NCBI RefSeq assembly: GCF_001680005.1
Contig: NC_033566.1
Span: forward strand, 2,563,281-2,627,280
DNA length: 64,000 nt
Direction of reading: 5' to 3'
Origin: Plasmodium coatneyi
Lineage: Eukaryota > Apicomplexa > Aconoidasida > Haemosporida > Plasmodiidae
How positions within the stretch are numbered: the stretch's first letter is position 1; the number at the start of each line of letters is the position of its first letter. This document shows positions 59,195 through 64,000 of this stretch, piece by piece. The position numbers were made by a program, and so were the translations under genes. The notes under the pieces are model-generated. The model did no database searches, was not told the DNA's origin, and saw only the letters and a list, made by a program, of their open reading frames with translations.

Positions 59195-61749
59195 CTAAAA
59201 TCCGGAATCTGAACTTGGAACCTGTTCCTTAGAAACTTCTTCCTTAGGAACATATTCTGTAGGAACATCTTCCTTAGGAATAAAGTCTTCCTTTATGAAT
59301 TCGCTTCCCATAAATTCTTGAACCAAAATTTCAAAAAAGTCATTCTTCGTCGAATGCAAGTTGCCCCTTTGACATTCGTCTAAGACTTCTAAATGAATAT
59401 CAATAATCATGCGGCGACGTACACCACGACGACGACCAGCACGGCGACCAACATGCCGTTTTTTTCTCCTTTTTATAGGCGTTGAACGAGGTGTGCATTC
59501 CTTTACTAAATAATATTCATGTGGACCAGGTTGATCCACATAGTCCATAATCTGTTCTTCCAACGTTGGACCAGGTACTTGATGAGCTCTTAGGTAACGT
59601 TTTCTTCCCTTACCAAGCATTCCAAAGTACTGAACAAAAAAAAAAAAAAAAAAAAAGGGAAAAAATGTTTCTTTAATAGGGATCCGAAATGTTTGTACAT
59701 CGAACAGCAATCAGTAATTACTACTTCACACCCTAAAATTGCGAAATCCTACTCATAAACCCCTAAAATTCGAACTCCTACATACACACACCTCTAAAAT
59801 ACGAAATCCTATACACAAACCCTAGAATGCGAAATCCAACACACAAACCCTAAATTGCAAAATCCTACACACACGCCCTGAAATTTGAAATCCTACATAA
59901 ACCCTAAAATGCGAAATCCTACGCACACATCCTGCACTGATTCATTCACCATTATTTTTTTTCTTTCTGTTTTCTTATATTGGTATTTTTTTTCTTACCT
60001 TCCAGAGTAAATAACTCATAACAGTGATTCCGATTGTAGCAGGAGCAAGAGGGAAATAAGGGAGGAAGGGATCGATTCCTTTCTTGGCAGTAAGTTTGGA
60101 AGCAGCAGCAGCTTCTGAACCTGAAGTAGTGAGGGGAAAGGAAGAAAATGGAAGGGGTGGAAGTGTTTTTTTCATATAGTTCCGTGCCATAGTATGACCC
60201 TAAGGTGTTGTAGGTGCACCTTTTCCTGGGTGCAAGATGTTCCTCCGGAAGATTGTTAGGGTGGTGGTAGGTGGAAGGAAGGTTGTTAGGGGTGGAAGGG
60301 CAGAATGAAAGGAAGAAAGGAAGGGAATTAAGATGGAAGTATTCCCTTCCTTCCTCTCTTGGACACTCCTTCCTTCCATGGACCCTTTCCTTCCACCCCT
60401 AACAACCTTCCTTCCACCTATCACCACCCTAACAACTTTCCTACAAGACTGTTCTTTACTATATTTACTTTTTAGGATGATGTTGTAACCTTACCTGTGT
60501 CCTTCTGGTCAGGGGCGTCCTCCGACGATGGTGCTTCTGGATGTGGTTTCTCTGGTATAGGAACTGGTGGTTTCTTTTCTTCAACAGGAGCAGCCTCCTT
60601 CTGTGGTTCATCTTTTTTCCCTGGCTTTTCCGTTTCATATGATTCAGACACTTCCCCTTCTGCCTCTCCTTCCTCCTGTTCTTCATCTTCCTCTTGCTGC
60701 TGCAGATCGTCGTCTGCGTTAACTATATCCTCCACCTTGCTTATTTCTTCGAAAAGGTTATCAACTATAGTCTGCAATTCGGGAGGTATTGTTCCCATTT
60801 CCCTGTTTGGAAGTGCACTATCCTCGTCAACCTTCCTGCTTTTTTGATTACATGTAGTCTTGTGATCCATTGCCCGACCTATGCTTCTAGTGCCATGATT
60901 CAAAAACCATTTATTAATGTCACTGAGAATATATCTATTTTCGTCCGTTGAGTCCACTGAGAACTTACCTGTATATGTGCAATCCTCATGTTCCTTTGTG
61001 GAAAATGCCTTGTTTAAATGTGTTATTGCTGTGAAAGCATAGATAATATCATTCCTTGGCACCTTATATTTCCATATATATAATAATAACCACAAATTCA
61101 ATAGATCACATGGTGCATTCTGCTTCATGTTCTCCACCTCCCAACCCCTCTTTTTGTACGTATATGTGCTACTGCTCTTTGTTACTTTCGCTAAATTCCT
61201 CATAAGAGCCTTACAAAAACATTTGTGAAGGCTCTGGTCCGTGACCTTGTAACCCTCCACGACGGTGTCGCAAACGGATGTGAAACCACTCACCTCATCC
61301 TCGACAATTAAGGACGTGTTGAATTCCTTCAATATATCATACACTTCGACCTTACCTATACCCTAAAAGTATGAATGAAAAAGCGGGACATGTGTACATA
61401 TACATGTTCTACATATACTTATGCCTTACACCTACCACCTAACAACCTTTCCTTCCACCCTATCACCTAACAACCCACCTGCCACCCTACCACCCCTAAC
61501 AAACTTCCTTCCTTCCACCGACCACCCCTAACAAACTTCCTTCCTTCCACCGACCACCCCTAACAATCATCCTTCTACCCGTAGCAACCCACCTAGAACC
61601 TAACAACCTTCTACTATTTTCTACTTGCTGTGGAATGCATATATTATTATTAAATACTACTTAAAATAAAAGAAAGAAGAAAGAATAACTGTGCTTACCC
61701 ATCTGTTCTTAAAGAATTTTTCCACGTTCTGGTTCTCTGTCTCAACCAT
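59195..61749 (-). CDS. SICAvar: SICA-4, minimal SICAvar without Cys-rich beta domain
   Basis: Minus-strand exons: 61749-61699, 61362-60495, 60120-59999, 59629-59195. Phases match, for 491 residues. Exon 1 is 17 residues (MVETENQN), like SICA-2. Exon 2 is the same N-terminal domain as SICA-2 exon 2 (CDLLNLWLLLY, CTYTGKFSV) followed by an acidic Glu/Gln/Pro-rich stalk. Exon 3 is mostly the membrane segment (GITVMSYLLWK). Exon 4 is the SICA_C-type tail with one to two repeat units. The first Cys domain joins directly to the membrane exon, so this is a very short SICAvar. It is the most telomere-proximal gene of the window, about 1.5 kb from the heptad tract, and shows no frame break. Confidence 0.87.
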
Positions 61750-62080
61750 TTTCTCGTTTATTTTATTGTCTAATTCAGGGGTGGTGTGCCTGCAGGAATG
61801 GAAGTAAAAGATATGCAATTCATATGTTCCGAAAGAATGATGAAAATAATGAAAAAATATGTTGGTAATTTTTTTGTTCCTTTTTCATTCAAACAATCAG
61901 TATCGCCCTTATAATCAACCTTACAGTTAGTCGTACTTCTTGATTGGGATTTGGGTTTTGGGGTTGTAGATTGGGTCTTTTACTTGGTTATTTTTGCTTT
62001 TTAAATTTCTTCCTGTGTAATTTTTTTTATTCTATTTCATTCTCTCCCTTTAATCCTTCCTATTCCTGTATTCCCTTTAA
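61750..62080 (-). promoter_or_regulatory. SICA-4 upstream module, shared with SICA-2
   Basis: Contains the GTGGTGTGCCTGCAGGAATG block at 61781-61800 and the GTAGATTGGGTCTTTTA block at about 61961-62026, in the same order and spacing class as upstream of SICA-2. Confidence 0.6.
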
Positions 62081-62396
62081 AAAAAAAAAAAAAAGAAAGA
62101 AAACACTCACACGTTTCTGGTTTTTTTTTTTTTTTTTTTCTTTTTATTATCCCTTTTATTCTCCTTTTCTTTTTTCTTATCAGAAAGAAGACCTATTCAT
62201 TCGTCCATACAATATGCTTTGCATTTCTTTCTAAACTGAAAAAAAAAAAAAAAGACTAAGCAACCCTTTTTCTCCTTTCCTATTGTTCTTTTCTTCCTTC
62301 CTTCCTTAAAAGAAGAATGTGAGCAACCTTCCTTTCACCCCTAACACACCCTTATTCTAATACCCCTAGGAACCTCCCGTCCACCTATCATCCCTA

Positions 62397-62412
62397 AGTG
62401 CACTATCGTGCA
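62397..62412. promoter_or_regulatory. Bipartite GTGCA motif near telomere
   Basis: AGTGCA-CTAT-CGTGCA: two GTGCA half-sites ten bases apart, the same spacing as at 17039-17054 and 63191-63206. Confidence 0.4.
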
Positions 62413-62703
62413 AACTTTCCTTTTTTCTTTCTTTTTTTTTTTTTTTTTTTTTCTCCTTAAAAGGAAGTGACCTTCCTTCTTTTAACGCCTAACACTATAA
62501 CCTAGGTACAAGCATCTGCACACTTCCCCTAAAAACCTTCCTACCTTCAACCCTAACTATCCACCTAACACCCCCTAGGTGCACCCCCCCTGCACACTTC
62601 CGCCTAACTATACCTCTCCCCGAGATACTACCATAGGTGAAACTTCGTGCATCCTTCCTTCAAGAATCCTACCTCTAAGTTCACCCTTCTGCACACTTAT
62701 TAA

Positions 62704-62800
62704 CTTCCACCCCAACAATTTAATACCTGTTCCTTCCACCCCAACAATTTAATCCCTGTTCCTTCCACCCCAACAATTTAATCCCTGTTCCTTCCACCCC
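62704..62800. repeat. 29-bp tandem repeat, three copies
   Basis: Three near-identical 29-bp copies built on CACCCCAACAATTTAATCCC plus TGTTCCTTC; the first differs by one base (TACCTG). Confidence 0.85.
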
Positions 62801-63190
62801 TAACACACAAATCTACACCCCTCTGCACACTACCCCCTAAACATACTTCCTCCAAACACACTACCATAGATGTACCTTCCTGCATACCTCCATCAACAAG
62901 TTCCTAATAGTGCACCTTCCTACACACTTATTAACCTGCACTCCCAAAAATTAACACCACCCTATTACCACCTCTAACACTCAAATCTACACTCCTCATC
63001 ACAATTCTCCCAGTATACCTCCTTGCTCCTTAACAACATACTTTATAATACTGATGGCAACGTTCCTCTCTTTAAGCCGTCCTTCCACATATCACCCCTA
63101 AATGGGAGATCCTGTAGTGATCGTTCAACATTCCTCCTTCATTCAAATAACCCTACAAAGCTTCTCTCCATCCTCAAGCCTACACCCCTA

Positions 63191-63206
63191 CGTGCACCAT
63201 CGTGCA
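63191..63206. promoter_or_regulatory. Bipartite GTGCA motif 15 bp from the telomere
   Basis: CGTGCA-CCAT-CGTGCA, the last non-telomeric motif before the heptad tract. Confidence 0.42.
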
Positions 63207-63220
63207 CACGTCTTGCAGGA

Positions 63221-64000
63221 TTTAGGGTTCAGGGTTTAGGGTTCAGGGTTTAGGGTTCAGGGTTTAGGGTTCAGGGTTTAGGGTTCAGGGTTTAGGGTAG
63301 GGTTCAGGGTTTAGGGTTTAGGGTTCAGGGTTTAGGGTTTAGGGTTCAGGGTTTAGGGTTTAGGGTTCAGGGTTTAGGGTTTAGGGTTCAGGGGGTTCAG
63401 GGTTTAGGGTTTTAGGGTTTAGGGTTCAGGGTTTAGGGTTTTAGGGGTTTAGGGTTTAGGGTTCAGGGTTTAGGGGGTTTAGGGTAGGGTTTAGGGTTTT
63501 AGGGTTCAGGGTTTAGGGGGTTTCAGGGTTTAGGGTTTAGGGTTTAGGGTTCAGGGTTTAGGGGTTTAGGGTTTAGGGTTTAGGGTTTTTAGGGTTTAGG
63601 GTTTTAGGGTTCAGGGTTTAGGGTTTAGGGTTTAGGGTTCAGGGTTTAGGGGTTTAGGGTTTAGGGTTTAGGGTTCAGGGTTTTAGGGTTTAGGGTTCAG
63701 GGTTTAGGGTTCAGGGTTTAGGGTTTAGGGTTCAGGGTTTAGGGTTTAGGGTTTTAGGGTTCAGGGTTTAGGGTTCAGGGTTTTAGGGTTTAGGGGTTCA
63801 GGGTTTAGGGTTTAGGGTTTTAGGGTTTAGGGTTCAGGGTTTAGGGGGGTTTAGGGTTCAGGGTTTAGGGGTTTTTAGGGTTTAGGGTTTAGGGTTTAGG
63901 GTTTTCAGGGTTTAGGGTTTAGGGTTTAGGGTTTAGGGTTTTAGGGTTATTAGGGTTTAGGGTTTAGGGTTTAGGGTTTAGGGTTTAGGGTTTAGGGGGT
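63221..64000 (+). repeat. Telomere: TTTAGGG/TTCAGGG heptads to window end
   Basis: Uninterrupted heptads with the G-rich strand running toward the window edge, as expected for a right-hand chromosome end. The first 70 bases alternate TTTAGGG and TTCAGGG strictly; farther out TTTAGGG dominates, with slippage variants (extra G or T). This GGGTT(T/C)A pattern is the known Plasmodium telomere repeat. Confidence 0.98.

Larger units (their letters stand above)
62081..63220. other. Telomere-associated low-complexity DNA
   Basis: T/A homopolymers, CT-rich CCTAACACC-type DNA and repeated GTGCAC/TGCACAC half-sites up to the first heptad at 63221. No gene supported. Confidence 0.65.

Overview
This is a chromosome-end (subtelomeric) window from a malaria parasite of the Plasmodium knowlesi clade, most likely P. 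knowlesi or the closely related P. coatneyi. Three things point there. The right edge ends in a telomere of TTTAGGG/TTCAGGG heptads. The window carries four SICAvar-type variant antigen genes. It also carries ten KIR-type (pir superfamily) genes interleaved with them. I cannot separate the two species from sequence alone. Genes are spliced, and I worked out exon borders by hand from splice signals and phase consistency.

Layout, left to right. KIR-A (110-2089, +) is tail-to-tail with SICA-1 (2849-8857, -), whose third intron contains an internal block of telomeric heptads (about 6020-6716). A 2 kb low-complexity spacer with a 23-bp tandem repeat leads to an orphan KIR last exon (11044-11316, +), tail-to-tail with SICA-2 (12038-15966, -). 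Low-complexity DNA follows, then a two-exon exported-protein gene with an apparently lost start codon (X1, 18053-19242, -). A central block of seven KIR genes runs on the + strand: B 20372, C 23231, D 26869, E 30759, F 32982, G 35896 and H 38304. C and D have two pir domains; F and G carry frame breaks. A second exported-protein gene (X2, 40914-42027, +) is followed by KIR-I (43561-45035, +), tail-to-tail with SICA-3 (45608-50046, -). About 4.4 kb without a confident gene comes next, then a third exported-protein gene (X3, 54495-55451, +), a second orphan KIR last exon (56009-56152, +), KIR-J (56826-58515, +) and SICA-4 (59195-61749, -), again tail-to-tail. Subtelomeric repeats reach the telomere at 63221-64000.

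Function. SICAvar products are multi-domain, single-pass proteins associated with the infected red-cell surface and with antigenic variation. KIRs are pir-family variant proteins with a cysteine-bearing ectodomain, one membrane segment and a short basic/Ser-Thr-rich tail. The two-exon exported genes have a signal-like first exon and two membrane segments. The recurring unit is a convergent KIR-SICAvar cassette (four copies) with a shared 3' flank.

The features most worth attention are the intronic telomere block in an apparently intact SICAvar, telomere-like heptads inside SICAvar last exons, bipartite GTGCA motifs resembling the P. falciparum SIP2/SPE2 site, two SICAvar upstream-sequence classes, SICAvar domain shuffling, and an unexplained complex island near 51.4-52.4 kb.
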